Assembly: GCA_051814705.1 (NCBI GenBank)
Contig: JBPWQW010000001.1
Coordinates: forward strand, 1,488,001-1,552,000
Direction: 5' to 3'
Length of the DNA: 64,000 nucleotides
DNA from: Geojedonia sp051814705
GTDB lineage: Bacteria > Bacteroidota > Bacteroidia > Flavobacteriales > Flavobacteriaceae
Made by a program: the position numbers and the translations under genes. Positions 1 through 9,414 of this stretch are shown here, one piece after another (position 1 is the stretch's first letter; every line of letters starts with the position of its first letter). The notes beneath the pieces are model-generated. The model saw only the letters and a program-made list of their open reading frames with translations, did no database searches and was not told where the DNA came from.

Positions 1-117
1 ATTATCATTTTCTTGCATAACGACATTGTCATCATAGAATTGGTCAAAAGCTTCCAAAGCTTTTCCTTGAAGAACCATGTCATTAATTGTGCTAATTTTT
101 TCTAATAATGTATTCAC
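1..117 (-). CDS. SnoaL/NTF2-like protein, N-terminal fragment
   Basis: Only the first 39 codons lie in the window; the rest is beyond position 1. The start is a GTG: the frame is closed by a TAA 24-21 bases upstream and no ATG lies between. The peptide begins VNTLLEKISTINDMV and continues with GKALEAFDQFYDDNVVMQEN, the usual opening of small SnoaL-like (NTF2 fold) proteins, in which a helix is followed by the F/Y-D-D-V-x-M-x-E strand. The substrate cannot be told from this fragment. It is short and truncated, so the family call is an inference from the opening pattern. Confidence 0.6.
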   Translation of the reverse strand, partial: MNTLLEKISTINDMVLQGKALEAFDQFYDDNVVMQENDN

Positions 118-213
118 TTTATTTTGTTTTAAATATTATGGTACAAATATGCGAAACATTATAGCTTTAAAAAATGAAATAGATTATGAAATAATGTTAA
201 ACTAGATTAACAT

Positions 214-798
214 TTACTGGTCGTTAATAATTTGGCTTTTAATTTTACTTAAAAACTCTTTGGTAATACCTAAATAGGAAGCAATCATATATTGAGGAAC
301 ACGCTGTTCAATTTTAGGATAAGTAGTCTTGAAAGTTTGATAACGCTCCTTTGCTGTAAGACTAAAATTTCTAACAATTCTTTTTTGTGAAGCTACAAAT
401 GCACGTTCTACAATTTTTCTAAAAAGACGCTCGAGTTTGGGAATCGCTTGATATAGATCTTCAAGATTATCGTAGGTAAATTGAATCAGTTGGGTATTCT
501 CTAAACATTGAATGTTAAGGTCTGCAGGCGTTTGTGTGATAAAACTTCCTAGATCAGATGTCCACCAATCTTCAATAGAGAACATCACAATATGTTCTTG
601 ACCCTCTAAATCCATATAAAATGTTTTTGTACATCCAGAAATAATGAAATTGACACTTTTGCAGACATCTCCTTGTTGCACTATGTATTGGTCTTTAAGA
701 TAATTTCTATGAACTATCTTAGAAAGTAGAAGGGTTTCTTCTTCTAAAGTTAAGTTGATAAACTTATTTATGTATTCTAATAAGGGCTTATGATTCAT
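214..798 (-). CDS. Crp/Fnr family transcriptional regulator
   Basis: Protein of 194 residues. Residues about 25-125 fit the cyclic-nucleotide-binding (cupin-like) sensor domain, including the GD turn (residues 43-44) and the ISGCTKTFY strand. Residues about 168-190 (YMIASYLGITKEFLSKIKSQ) fit the winged helix-turn-helix recognition region. No cysteine cluster typical of FNR iron-sulfur sensing is seen, and the ligand is unknown. In Bacteroidota this short subgroup is common and usually regulates one or a few nearby genes. It stands alone, with 96 bases to the SnoaL-like gene downstream and about 170 bases to the RidA-like gene upstream. Confidence 0.85.
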   Translation of the reverse strand: MNHKPLLEYINKFINLTLEEETLLLSKIVHRNYLKDQYIVQQGDVCKSVNFIISGCTKTFYMDLEGQEHIVMFSIEDWWTSDLGSFITQTPADLNIQCLENTQLIQFTYDNLEDLYQAIPKLERLFRKIVERAFVASQKRIVRNFSLTAKERYQTFKTTYPKIEQRVPQYMIASYLGITKEFLSKIKSQIINDQ

Positions 799-971
799 TT
801 GTTTTGCTCTGATTGTGTCAAAGATGGATTAGACCTGGGTTCTGCCAAGAAAATGGAAAGATAATAAATTATTGATTGTCGATTAGGTTGTTTAGCGACC
901 TTTGATTGTCAAACTTATAAAGTTTAAATTTCGAAGATCAAGATCGAATACGGAATATTCATAACTAGTTG

Positions 972-1433
972 TTATTCCGATTTTATTGTAAATGAAGCCG
1001 TTAATCCAACACTAAAGTTTCTTGGAAGTTTTTCAACTCCAAAAATTGCTCTGGAATGTTTTCCTTTTTCCTCTAATACTTTCACAAATAGGTCTGAAGC
1101 TCCGTTAACAACAGTTGGCGAGCCGTCCCAATCCGTTCCAGATTGGTAATAGGCATCAAAGTGATTCAGTCCCACAACGTTATCAAATCCTATATTCTTT
1201 TCTACTTGCGCCAAAACATTCAAAGCACACAGTTCCATTGCTTTATATCCTTCTTCGGTAGTTATTTCGTTGCCAAAACGCCCTTGATAAAGATCTACTT
1301 TGTTTAATATGGGAAACTGGATGGCAATGAACGCCATATGACCTCGAATGTTTACTGCAACATAATTACCGCCGGGTTTAGGAGCTTCTGGAAGTTCAAG
1401 ATTAAGTTTAGCTAGATTTTCTTTTGGACTCAT
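972..1433 (-). CDS. RidA/YjgF family protein
   Basis: Protein of 153 residues matching the longer RidA/YjgF/UK114 subgroup: the MSPKENLAKLNLELPEAPKPGGNY opening, the YQGRFG and TTEEGYKAMELCALNVL segments, and the C-terminal GKHSRAIFGVEKLPRNFSV block. RidA proteins hydrolyse reactive enamine/imine intermediates made by PLP enzymes, but this subgroup is less well characterised and often lacks the catalytic arginine. Here the usual 'LFVSGQGP' strand has become 'AFIAIQFP', so classic imine deaminase activity is uncertain. It is a single gene with no operon partner. Confidence 0.8.
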   Translation of the reverse strand: MSPKENLAKLNLELPEAPKPGGNYVAVNIRGHMAFIAIQFPILNKVDLYQGRFGNEITTEEGYKAMELCALNVLAQVEKNIGFDNVVGLNHFDAYYQSGTDWDGSPTVVNGASDLFVKVLEEKGKHSRAIFGVEKLPRNFSVGLTASFTIKSE

Positions 1434-1574
1434 ACTCTTTAATTTAGTTTTATTGGGTTACAATTTAGTTCTCAGTCGTTTTTTTAGATTGATTTATACA
1501 ACTTAAAACTAAAATAAATAAGCGCCTCAAAATCCAGTTTTTATGAGTTTAATCATTATTAGGTGAGCTTTTCC

Positions 1575-4500
1575 CTATGCCGCTTTTTGTCTCTTATTCG
1601 CTTTGTTTCTAAAATAAGCTAATAAAGATAACAGAAGCATTCCTGTAGCAGTCATATAAATCCAAGCAGGTATCGGAATGGGGTCACCAGCTGCATAAGA
1701 ATGTAATCCTGATAGATAATAATTCACCCCGAAATACGTAAATATAATCGACCATATTGCCCACAGGCTAACAATATTGAAGGTTAGTTTCCCCCTAAGT
1801 TTTGGAACTAATCTCAGGTGAAGTACTACGGCATAAAATATAACCGAAATAAATGCCCAAGTCTCTTTGGGATCCCAGCTCCAATATCGTCCCCAGCTTT
1901 CGTTGGCCCACATGCCTCCCAGAAAGGTCCCAACGGCAAGAGCAAAAATTCCAACGGTTAAAGCCATTTCATTGACGATGGTCATTTCCTTAATGGAATG
2001 CATGACTTTTTTAGTAGGTTTTGTGCTGAATAATATTAATGAAATCGAACTTAATACTGCCGACAAGCCGAAGAATCCGTAACTAGAAGTGATGATGCCC
2101 ACGTGTACCATAAGCCAATACGATTTTAGAACGGGCTCCAAAGGTGTAATCTGCGGATCGAGCATGGAACCTCCATGTGCAAATCCCATCATAATCATAG
2201 CGACCAATGCTCCAGCTGCTGGAATAAAGGCATTCCTGTTTCTGTACAAAAGCAGTCCCGAGAGCACTCCAATTCCTGAAATAAATATAATGGCTTCATA
2301 ACCGTTGCTCCAAGGCGCATGTCCAGAAAGATACCAGCGAACACCCAAAGCGGTTGCTTGAAAGATCAAGGCTATAACCATGATTCCTAACCCTATTTTG
2401 GTGAGCATACGAATGATGTGATGATATGTTGACCCTGACGAAAACACTTCTGCAAAACCAAGGAGGATCAAAAATATACCCAAAAAGCTATACACGATCA
2501 TCAGCCAAAAGAACATGTTTAGATGATTATAGAGAATTTCCAAACTGACTTTTGATTCTGATGGAACAATATTTTCACCCCAAATCTGCTGAAATTCACT
2601 AATGTCTTCAATACTTTTGTCGGCATTGTTCCAGTTCCCCGTTTTCAAACCTTCTTTAACACCATTAAAATAGGGGGTTAGAAGGGCATAGGCTGTCTCG
2701 TTAATCTCTACAGCGTTTTCTTCAGAACTATAAATCCAGCTTATCCAGGTTTGTGCAGGATCATTTTTTACCGGAATGATATTAGTGTAATACCCAAATG
2801 CGATGCTGCTAAAAATATTGAAGCGTTCCGTCACTTCAATTACGCCTTTGTCATAATTAGATTGGTCGGCTTTTCGCTTGCTGAAGGATGTGTTATCTTG
2901 TCTTTCTAGCTTAAAAATTCCAGTATTCGGATCTACAAGATTGGCATAAGATGTATAACCTTCGGCATTGGCACCGGTTTCTTTAATCAGCTTGTCACCT
3001 CCTTTTTGACTGACTTTAATCAGCGGTTCATTGGCCCAATAACCGGGGTCAATCTGCATGGAAATAAACCATTGTAATGAAGATAAGGTAAGCGTTCCTT
3101 TTTGATAGGTGTCTTTCTTGTAAATCTTTCTGAGTAGCTCTAGCGTGTGTGTATCCATTGGTTTGATCCGGCCTTGAAAATCTTGAACCAGGAGTTGTCC
3201 AAATTTTTTAGCATGAGTTGGGTCAATTATCCTGTTGGATCCAAGTTCTTCAGGTCTGGCAAACTGGGCATCCGGTCCAGGTTTTTGCTGCGAGAAGCTT
3301 GTCGTATCGTTTGTTACAGTTGTATCATTCTGTGCGATACAGGGATTTATTCCCATTCCAATAAGTAATATAACAGGAAGAAGAACAAGATTTTTTGTAT
3401 TCATTTTCTTTAATGAATGATTCAATTTCCAGAAATGCGTGCCTTTCCAGAACAGCGTAAAAAATAGACCGGTAAACAATAGAAAATACCCAAAATAGGT
3501 AATATTTGTACCCCATCTATCAGCATTAACAGATAAGATGGTGCCCGATTCATCTGGAAAATAACTTGCCTGAAAAAACCGATATCCCCGATAATCCATC
3601 ACATTATTCATATAAATATGATGTTGAGTCTCCGTTCCTCCATCAATAACGGTTATCTTACTTTCATAAGATGATGGGTTATTGGATCCCGGATAACGAT
3701 CCAGTAGAAAATCATCGCAGCGCAACTTAAAATCTGTTTTAAGGATCTTGGAACCGAATCCCAATGAAATATTGAGCCCATTAATTCTTAGGGTTTTGTC
3801 GAAATCAGTAATGCCTTTTCCGCCTTTGATCAACAGCGTATCACGTTCATTCCCCGAGCTTAATTCTACTTGGATAACTTCCAAAAGATTTTTGTCCATC
3901 GGGTTGTTTTTATCCCCACTGTAATAGACTGTTTTTCCTTTGAAAGTGCTATTAGGTATGATGAAATTGGTATTGTTAATGGTGTAAAGTGTTCTGTGAT
4001 TTAGAGAAATGGGCACATTTGCTTTAATTTCACCTGATTGTTGAGCCAATAATGTAGAATCGGTTACTACACCCTTTTGCTGCCCAGCCATCGACATATA
4101 GTGTCCATCACTTGGGAGAACAATCATCATGACACCATTCTCTTCTGTTAGTTGAACTGAGCCTTGGGCAGGCTTGTTGAAACTAAACAGCACACCGCCT
4201 ATGTTTTTAGTTTCACCTTCGGATATATGATTATTCTCTCTACCTCCCTGTCCTATAGACACAATATTGAGCATCTTCTTTCCCGATTCTGTTTTTTGAA
4301 CAGAGTCTTTCGCTAACGGAATATAATCCAGAGTTTTTAATGAAATCACTTTATTGCCAAAATGATACTCTTGTTTTAAGGTTCTTTTGAATGGCCATTT
4401 CGTGTCTTTAGCATTAAAATAAGACATCATATACGGATATTTGTCGTAGCTCAATGTTGTTTTGCCATCGGTGACCACCAGTTTGAAATAGGTGAGGTCG

Positions 4501-4850
4501 CTGATAATTTCATTGGTGGTCTGCCCTTCTTTAATCGGCATTTGCCCTTCAAAACTGACATAGCGTGTGATAGCGCCTCCAATAAACATAAAAATAAAAG
4601 CTAAGTGAAACGCTAGTAACGGCCATTTTTCTTTTTTTGTAAGGTTGTAAGTTTTAATATTTGCAATAAACAAGAGGATTAACCAAAGCATCAGGATTTC
4701 AAACCAGGTCGAATTGTAAACTAATGCTTTTGCAGTAGGCGTATCGTAGTCATTTTCCACAAAAGTTGCTACAGCCATGGACATGCCATACAATAGCAGA
4801 AGCACCGTCATGGTACGGGTGGAGAATAGAATATTTTTTAAACGTTTCAT
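1575..4850 (-). CDS. ccsBA: cytochrome c biogenesis protein CcsBA (ResB-CcsA fusion)
   Basis: Protein of 1091 residues, the size of the fused system II haem exporter/cytochrome c synthetase. Residues 1-90 hold the first membrane segments of ResB/CcsB, followed by a large periplasmic part to about residue 450 and further membrane segments near 455-510. After a second soluble stretch, residues about 770-1085 form the multi-pass CcsA/CcmC-like domain with the tryptophan-rich haem-handling motif WGRYWSWDPKETWAF (about residues 980-995). It moves haem across the inner membrane and attaches it to CxxCH motifs in the periplasm. The two-haem cytochrome at 7903-9174 is a possible client. The fused arrangement is usual in Bacteroidota. 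Confidence 0.93.
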   Translation of the reverse strand: MKRLKNILFSTRTMTVLLLLYGMSMAVATFVENDYDTPTAKALVYNSTWFEILMLWLILLFIANIKTYNLTKKEKWPLLAFHLAFIFMFIGGAITRYVSFEGQMPIKEGQTTNEIISDLTYFKLVVTDGKTTLSYDKYPYMMSYFNAKDTKWPFKRTLKQEYHFGNKVISLKTLDYIPLAKDSVQKTESGKKMLNIVSIGQGGRENNHISEGETKNIGGVLFSFNKPAQGSVQLTEENGVMMIVLPSDGHYMSMAGQQKGVVTDSTLLAQQSGEIKANVPISLNHRTLYTINNTNFIIPNSTFKGKTVYYSGDKNNPMDKNLLEVIQVELSSGNERDTLLIKGGKGITDFDKTLRINGLNISLGFGSKILKTDFKLRCDDFLLDRYPGSNNPSSYESKITVIDGGTETQHHIYMNNVMDYRGYRFFQASYFPDESGTILSVNADRWGTNITYFGYFLLFTGLFFTLFWKGTHFWKLNHSLKKMNTKNLVLLPVILLIGMGINPCIAQNDTTVTNDTTSFSQQKPGPDAQFARPEELGSNRIIDPTHAKKFGQLLVQDFQGRIKPMDTHTLELLRKIYKKDTYQKGTLTLSSLQWFISMQIDPGYWANEPLIKVSQKGGDKLIKETGANAEGYTSYANLVDPNTGIFKLERQDNTSFSKRKADQSNYDKGVIEVTERFNIFSSIAFGYYTNIIPVKNDPAQTWISWIYSSEENAVEINETAYALLTPYFNGVKEGLKTGNWNNADKSIEDISEFQQIWGENIVPSESKVSLEILYNHLNMFFWLMIVYSFLGIFLILLGFAEVFSSGSTYHHIIRMLTKIGLGIMVIALIFQATALGVRWYLSGHAPWSNGYEAIIFISGIGVLSGLLLYRNRNAFIPAAGALVAMIMMGFAHGGSMLDPQITPLEPVLKSYWLMVHVGIITSSYGFFGLSAVLSSISLILFSTKPTKKVMHSIKEMTIVNEMALTVGIFALAVGTFLGGMWANESWGRYWSWDPKETWAFISVIFYAVVLHLRLVPKLRGKLTFNIVSLWAIWSIIFTYFGVNYYLSGLHSYAAGDPIPIPAWIYMTATGMLLLSLLAYFRNKANKRQKAA

Positions 4851-5062
4851 TTCTTAGCTTATTCAAGTATATCGGGTATGTATTCAAACACAGCTCAGTT
4901 AAAAAGCAGTTTGTTACGGATAAACACAAGTTTTATTTTTAATTTTTTATTAATATAATTTTTATAATGAGCCAGATTTAATCTTGAAAGCTCAGGATAG
5001 TGACTTCCTAAACACACACAACTTATTAAATTTCCAATGACTCGTTCTATACTTTATCTACG

Positions 5063-5629
5063 TTATGACACAACGCTTTTTTCTAATTCGTATGCTAAAT
5101 ATGCAATCCATCCAAACATAAATACAGCTGCTATTCTTTGTGTTAAACCCTGGTAACCTTGAGGGTCCAATCCAACAATCATCGACCAAAAATATATGAA
5201 CATTACAAAGCCAGAAATTATGGATAGTTTAAAGAAAGTCTTTCTTACGCTTTCATTTTTTAATTCATAACAAGAAATAAATGGCAGTAGCATAAGGGAA
5301 AGACCAATTCCAAAAAATCCATGCATTGGGCTACCCATCGGGAATATTCCATTGGAAATCATGGAAATACTAAATACAATGAGCAATGCACTCGAGAGAT
5401 AGAACCTTTTATATTTAAACATCATTCCCAAAGCCAATAAAATACCGGATAAGCCTGACAAAAGCGCCCCGCTTTCTAAAATAAGGACTGCGTTTTTATA
5501 AGTTGTCAGTGTAATTTCGCTCCCTTGTTGTTTTATCATATCGTAACCAGGCACTAAAAATCCAGCTATAGTGATTGGAACAAAGAATAATAAAGGAATA
5601 AATTTTGCTTGTTTTATTAGGTAATTCAT
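5063..5629 (-). CDS. DUF998 family membrane protein
   Basis: Protein of 188 residues with about six hydrophobic segments and almost no soluble domain. The pattern, including GLSGILLALGMMFK, the SNGIFPMGSPMHGFFGIG segment after the third helix and a final segment ending in an AYLAYELEK tail, fits DUF998 multi-pass proteins. The function of that family is not established. The gene is 28 bases downstream of the PaiB-like gene and in the same direction, so the two may be co-transcribed. Confidence 0.75.
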   Translation of the reverse strand: MNYLIKQAKFIPLLFFVPITIAGFLVPGYDMIKQQGSEITLTTYKNAVLILESGALLSGLSGILLALGMMFKYKRFYLSSALLIVFSISMISNGIFPMGSPMHGFFGIGLSLMLLPFISCYELKNESVRKTFFKLSIISGFVMFIYFWSMIVGLDPQGYQGLTQRIAAVFMFGWIAYLAYELEKSVVS

Positions 5630-5657
5630 CGTTTATTTTTTGATTTTTAATGTATAG

Positions 5658-6272
5658 TTATTTGATTCTTTTTTTCATTTCCATCGCGACTTCATTTGTA
5701 ACGGGGTTTCCATTTTTTTCCAGCTTTTCAATAATCGTATGATAATCAGATTGGTTTCTGTTTTGTGAAAGTTTATAGGCAGCTTGAATTTCATTTATTT
5801 TAATACTAAACCCAACGATTCCATTTATTTGTTCAAGGGTTTTACTGGACATGTTTTCTACAGAAACTGGGTCTTCGGAATTCCTTTCGTGCTTGTTTAC
5901 TAATTTCTTTAAAGAATCCAATAATTCATCGCCTTCAATAATTCTGATTTCTCCATAAATGTGAACTGCAATATAATTCCAGGTTGGGACATTTTCTTTT
6001 TCGTACCAAGAAGAAGAAACGTAGGCGTGTGGCCCGTTAAAAATTGCTAGTATTTCCTCCTTGTCATTAAAGTTTTCCCACTGCGGATTTGCTTTTGAAA
6101 CATGCCCCACCAGTACATCATCTCCATGTTCATCTGTATCGAGCTCCATTGGAATATGGGTTCCAGTCAATCTTCCCTTCGTCCGATTTATCAAAATCCC
6201 AAAACTATTTTGAATTAGGAAATTTTTTACTTCCTCTAAATTTTCGTTCTTAAAATAATTGGGTATGTGCAT
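5658..6272 (-). CDS. PaiB-like FMN-binding protein
   Basis: Protein of 204 residues that opens MHIPNYFKNEN and contains ILAIFNGPHAYVSSSWY and VPTWNYIAVHIYGE, hallmarks of the PaiB/FMN-binding split-barrel family. Bacillus PaiB is described as a negative regulator linked to sporulation and protease genes; in other bacteria these proteins are annotated as FMN-binding negative transcriptional regulators, usually with no known target. No DNA-binding motif is visible here. It lies 27 bases downstream of the 6300-7715 gene and 28 bases upstream of the DUF998 gene, suggesting a three-gene unit. Confidence 0.85.
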   Translation of the reverse strand: MHIPNYFKNENLEEVKNFLIQNSFGILINRTKGRLTGTHIPMELDTDEHGDDVLVGHVSKANPQWENFNDKEEILAIFNGPHAYVSSSWYEKENVPTWNYIAVHIYGEIRIIEGDELLDSLKKLVNKHERNSEDPVSVENMSSKTLEQINGIVGFSIKINEIQAAYKLSQNRNQSDYHTIIEKLEKNGNPVTNEVAMEMKKRIK

Positions 6273-6299
6273 TTTATTTTTGATTACAGACGGGGCTAT

Positions 6300-7715
6300 T
6301 TATTTAACTTTCAATTCAAATTTTAATGATTTTCTCATTTTATTATTGATCACAATATTATAGGTTCCACTTTTTAGAGCGAGATGCCCAATTTCATTTT
6401 TATTTTGAATCTCAATAATATCAGTTGGGACAGCCATATTGATATCCTCATCTTTAAAATAGGCTAAAACCATCACCGGAAATGACATGTTTACATCCTT
6501 TAAATCAATTGTGACTTCTTTATTTTCTGAATCAAATAGCCAATTTGGCCTGCCATTTAAATAGTTCGTAATTGGATGAAAGACTGCTATATCCGTATAA
6601 CTTTCTTCTTTAGTATATTTTAGCGGTTTGCCGTTTTCGTCGAGTAGTACAGAGGCTTCACTTAAAGTTAAAGCTTCCAATAATGGATTATTTAATTCTG
6701 TTTTACTTCTTTCACTATACTTGGTTTGGTTAATTGTCAGTGGATTTATTCCTGTAAATTCAAACAGCCTGCCTGCCATGGCCTTCTCCCAATTTTGAAC
6801 ATCTCCTTCAAATACGTGGTTAAAACCGCAGTGGATAATATATTTCTGATTAGGATTTTTATCAATAATACTTTTTATGTTTTCTGCTTGTTCAATTTCT
6901 CTTTCTTTTCCGTTTGACGTAGACGTTCGTTCGTAGGGAAAAACAGTATAGCCATTTTTTAGAGCGGTTCTAACTAAATTTCCAAATTTTGGGTCTTTGG
7001 TGTAATAGCCACTTTCTTGAATAGGATAGCCTCTTTTATTGAGTAGGGAATCTACATTTTCGCCGTTGGTTAAGGCTTCAAGTCCGAGATTTGTGTATCC
7101 TATTTCATATAATTTTTGAAGTAATTTTTCAGTAAAAGCGCGATGAGATGAATTATAATGCGCTTCATTTATGATGACGACTTGACTTGATTTAGCTTGT
7201 TCAACAATATAATTTATGGCTGGTACAATTTTGTATTTGGCAATAATTGAATCAATTTGTTCTTGAGAAAATGTCTTAGCACTCCCTGGAAATGCGATAT
7301 CCCATTGTTCTAATGCATTTTTATAATCGCCATTGATTGCATACTCGCCTGCAGAAAGTTGATTTTTCCAGGCCACGGTATCTTTAGCAAGTTCTTCTTG
7401 AATTTCAGAATTGAATTTATAATTGTTTTGAAAGTCTATACTTTGATATATACGTTTGCTTTTACAGTTTATGAATAATAGCAGTACTGGAATCACGTAT
7501 ATCATTCTTTTGAGTGTCATGTTAGTATTTTTTGTCATCCAATTCAGCATTGCAAATCCCAAATATGCGGCACCTAATAGTTGTAAAATTAAAAAGGAAT
7601 TCTGAGTTAGGTCTGTGTTGAAAAATTCAGATATTTCTTTAGGCACAAAAGTGAGCCCAATTCCGATAAATCCATAAAAAACAGAACTTGCTGTCATTAA
7701 AATTTTCGTGTTCAT
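6300..7715 (-). CDS. apparent fusion: small membrane protein N-terminus joined to a lipoprotein
   Basis: The frame encodes 471 residues made of two unlike parts. Residues 1-65 (two membrane segments, with LGAAYLGFAMLNWMTKNTN at the junction) look like the first half of a small flavobacterial membrane protein that normally continues past the LNWMTK motif. Residue 66 is a methionine (first base 7520) that opens a typical lipoprotein leader, MTLKRMIYVIPVLLLFINC. The lipoprotein part has IINEAHYNSSHRAF (about residues 180-194), the glutamate-histidine signature of the erythromycin-esterase/ChaN/TIKI-like superfamily, and a later IIHCGFNHVFEG segment. The true product may be the fusion or just the lipoprotein from 7520. 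The enzyme substrate is unknown. Confidence 0.7.
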   Translation of the reverse strand: MNTKILMTASSVFYGFIGIGLTFVPKEISEFFNTDLTQNSFLILQLLGAAYLGFAMLNWMTKNTNMTLKRMIYVIPVLLLFINCKSKRIYQSIDFQNNYKFNSEIQEELAKDTVAWKNQLSAGEYAINGDYKNALEQWDIAFPGSAKTFSQEQIDSIIAKYKIVPAINYIVEQAKSSQVVIINEAHYNSSHRAFTEKLLQKLYEIGYTNLGLEALTNGENVDSLLNKRGYPIQESGYYTKDPKFGNLVRTALKNGYTVFPYERTSTSNGKEREIEQAENIKSIIDKNPNQKYIIHCGFNHVFEGDVQNWEKAMAGRLFEFTGINPLTINQTKYSERSKTELNNPLLEALTLSEASVLLDENGKPLKYTKEESYTDIAVFHPITNYLNGRPNWLFDSENKEVTIDLKDVNMSFPVMVLAYFKDEDINMAVPTDIIEIQNKNEIGHLALKSGTYNIVINNKMRKSLKFELKVK

Positions 7716-7787
7716 TTAATTAGTCTTTTTGACATTTCGGATTTTAAAAATAGTTACAAATATCAAACAATCATTAGTCATATATTT

Positions 7788-7845
7788 AAAAAAAACATCT
7801 CTTTAGGGCTTGATTCCTTTAGGAATGGCTCCCCCTAAAGAGATG
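7788..7845 (-). terminator. strong intrinsic terminator with nested hairpin
   Basis: Arms CATCTCTTTAGGG (7796-7808) and CCCTAAAGAGATG (7833-7845) are perfect 13-base complements. The loop contains a second small palindrome, ATTCC-TTTA-GGAAT (7813-7826). On the minus strand the stem is followed by eight T residues (7795-7788). It lies 58 bases past the stop of the cytochrome gene and would end that transcript. Confidence 0.9.
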
Positions 7846-7902
7846 CATATTAATCATTACATCTGTTTAGTTTAAGGATTACACCTTTACACTAACTCAT
7901 CC

Positions 7903-9174
7903 TTATAGAGATTTTAAATATTCAGTTAGATCAGCCTGTTCAGAGGCAGTTAAACTAAGATTATTTGCTTGATTGTACATTGTCACAACTTCAGCTAAAG
8001 TTGCTGCAGAACCGTCATGAAAATAAGGAGGGTGTTGCCAAATACCTTTTAATGGAGTCACTCTCCATTGTTTTGTAGCTGACCGTTTGACATAATCCTT
8101 GTCTACAGCGACAGACGCACTTTGAGGATGCAACTTGCCTCCGTCAACAACATCAGTAAATAAAGGACCAGAATGACAGCTTGCACATTGTGCTTTTCCG
8201 GAAAACAGCACTTTTCCTCTAGCAGCGGCACCGGCATTATAAGTATCAGCAGAAGGAGCTGGTGCTGCGATAGAAAATTGATAAGCCTGTAAAGCAGGTA
8301 GTTTGCTTGTTACTAAATCATCACCTTCCCTGTGATCAACTTCCCAATTGAGACGTGTATCAGCAAAATAACCGTGTCCATGCATTTGGGTAACCGCTAC
8401 ATATCTATTCCAATATGCTACTGGTCCTGCAGGTTCGTGTTCTACATCTCCATCACCAGTAAAAATTGCTTTAGGAAGTCCATATAAACCAAAAGCAGGC
8501 GGGATAACAACCGGGTTATTCAAGCCATCATGGTTGTATCTTGGGTCGTATATACCAGGTCCCCAAGACGCGTAAACATCTTTTGTAGGTTGATCTAAGG
8601 CTGGAGACAATGAGATAATTAAACCAGGGTCTAAATCTCTATTTGGCCAACCGTCCAAACGTTTCCCAATACCGGGAGCATAAGAGTCATCAACAGTTGA
8701 ATGACATAGAGCGCAGGTAATCCCCATTCTATCCAATTTTAATTTACCATCCTCACCTGTACTTACTACTCCTTTTACCCCAAGAACAGCATCTAATGAT
8801 ATCAAGGCAAGTGTGGATTGAGGGTCTTCGAGGCTAATCGATCCGTCTTCAATACCAGCAACAACCTCTGGAGGTAAAGCTTCGGCATCAACTTTTAAAC
8901 CTACAGCTAAGGCCAATTTTGGGGTTACTGCAGCTTCTATAACTTGGTTCATTTGTAGCACGTCAGTCCAAAATGATTCATCACCAAATGTATCATATCG
9001 AAATACTTGTTGACCTTCTTGAACTAATTGCTGATCTAATGGAGGTAAATTTAAACTGCCTTCACCTGGAGGAATGGGAAGCGTTTCACCAGAATCATCT
9101 CTATTGCAACTAGTAAGGCTAAGCATAGCAATTACAGTTAGTAGCGCAGAAGAAATCATAAAATTTTTTTTCAT
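7903..9174 (-). CDS. two-haem c-type cytochrome lipoprotein
   Basis: Protein of 423 residues. A lipoprotein signal ends at LSLTSC (Cys23). Two haem-binding motifs are present: CALCH (154-158) and CASCH (330-334), the second in the usual GKVLFSGKAQCASCHSGPLFTD context followed by TPLKGIWQHPPYFHDGSAATL, which is typical of cytochrome-c-peroxidase/MauG-like and 'di-haem oxidoreductase' proteins. It is probably anchored in the periplasm or outer membrane and transfers electrons. The partner is unknown. It is monocistronic, with a strong terminator downstream and about 240 bases upstream before the next gene. Confidence 0.85.
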   Translation of the reverse strand: MKKNFMISSALLTVIAMLSLTSCNRDDSGETLPIPPGEGSLNLPPLDQQLVQEGQQVFRYDTFGDESFWTDVLQMNQVIEAAVTPKLALAVGLKVDAEALPPEVVAGIEDGSISLEDPQSTLALISLDAVLGVKGVVSTGEDGKLKLDRMGITCALCHSTVDDSYAPGIGKRLDGWPNRDLDPGLIISLSPALDQPTKDVYASWGPGIYDPRYNHDGLNNPVVIPPAFGLYGLPKAIFTGDGDVEHEPAGPVAYWNRYVAVTQMHGHGYFADTRLNWEVDHREGDDLVTSKLPALQAYQFSIAAPAPSADTYNAGAAARGKVLFSGKAQCASCHSGPLFTDVVDGGKLHPQSASVAVDKDYVKRSATKQWRVTPLKGIWQHPPYFHDGSAATLAEVVTMYNQANNLSLTASEQADLTEYLKSL

Positions 9175-9414
9175 AATTTTTTGTTTTTGTTTGTGAATTA
9201 ATAATAATCTTTCCCTGATTCTGAATGCAACTCGGGTTAAGATTCTATAACTTTAGATTAAAAAAGTTCAATTCGGTTACAAAAATTTTTGAATTCCTTT
9301 TATGGACATGAAAAAAAAATGGTTTATTAAAAATTTAAAAAAATGTTAATTTGGGTTAGTTTATAGCTCTAGTAAAAACTAAATAGGATACTCATAGGCT
9401 AATCATTAATGGCA

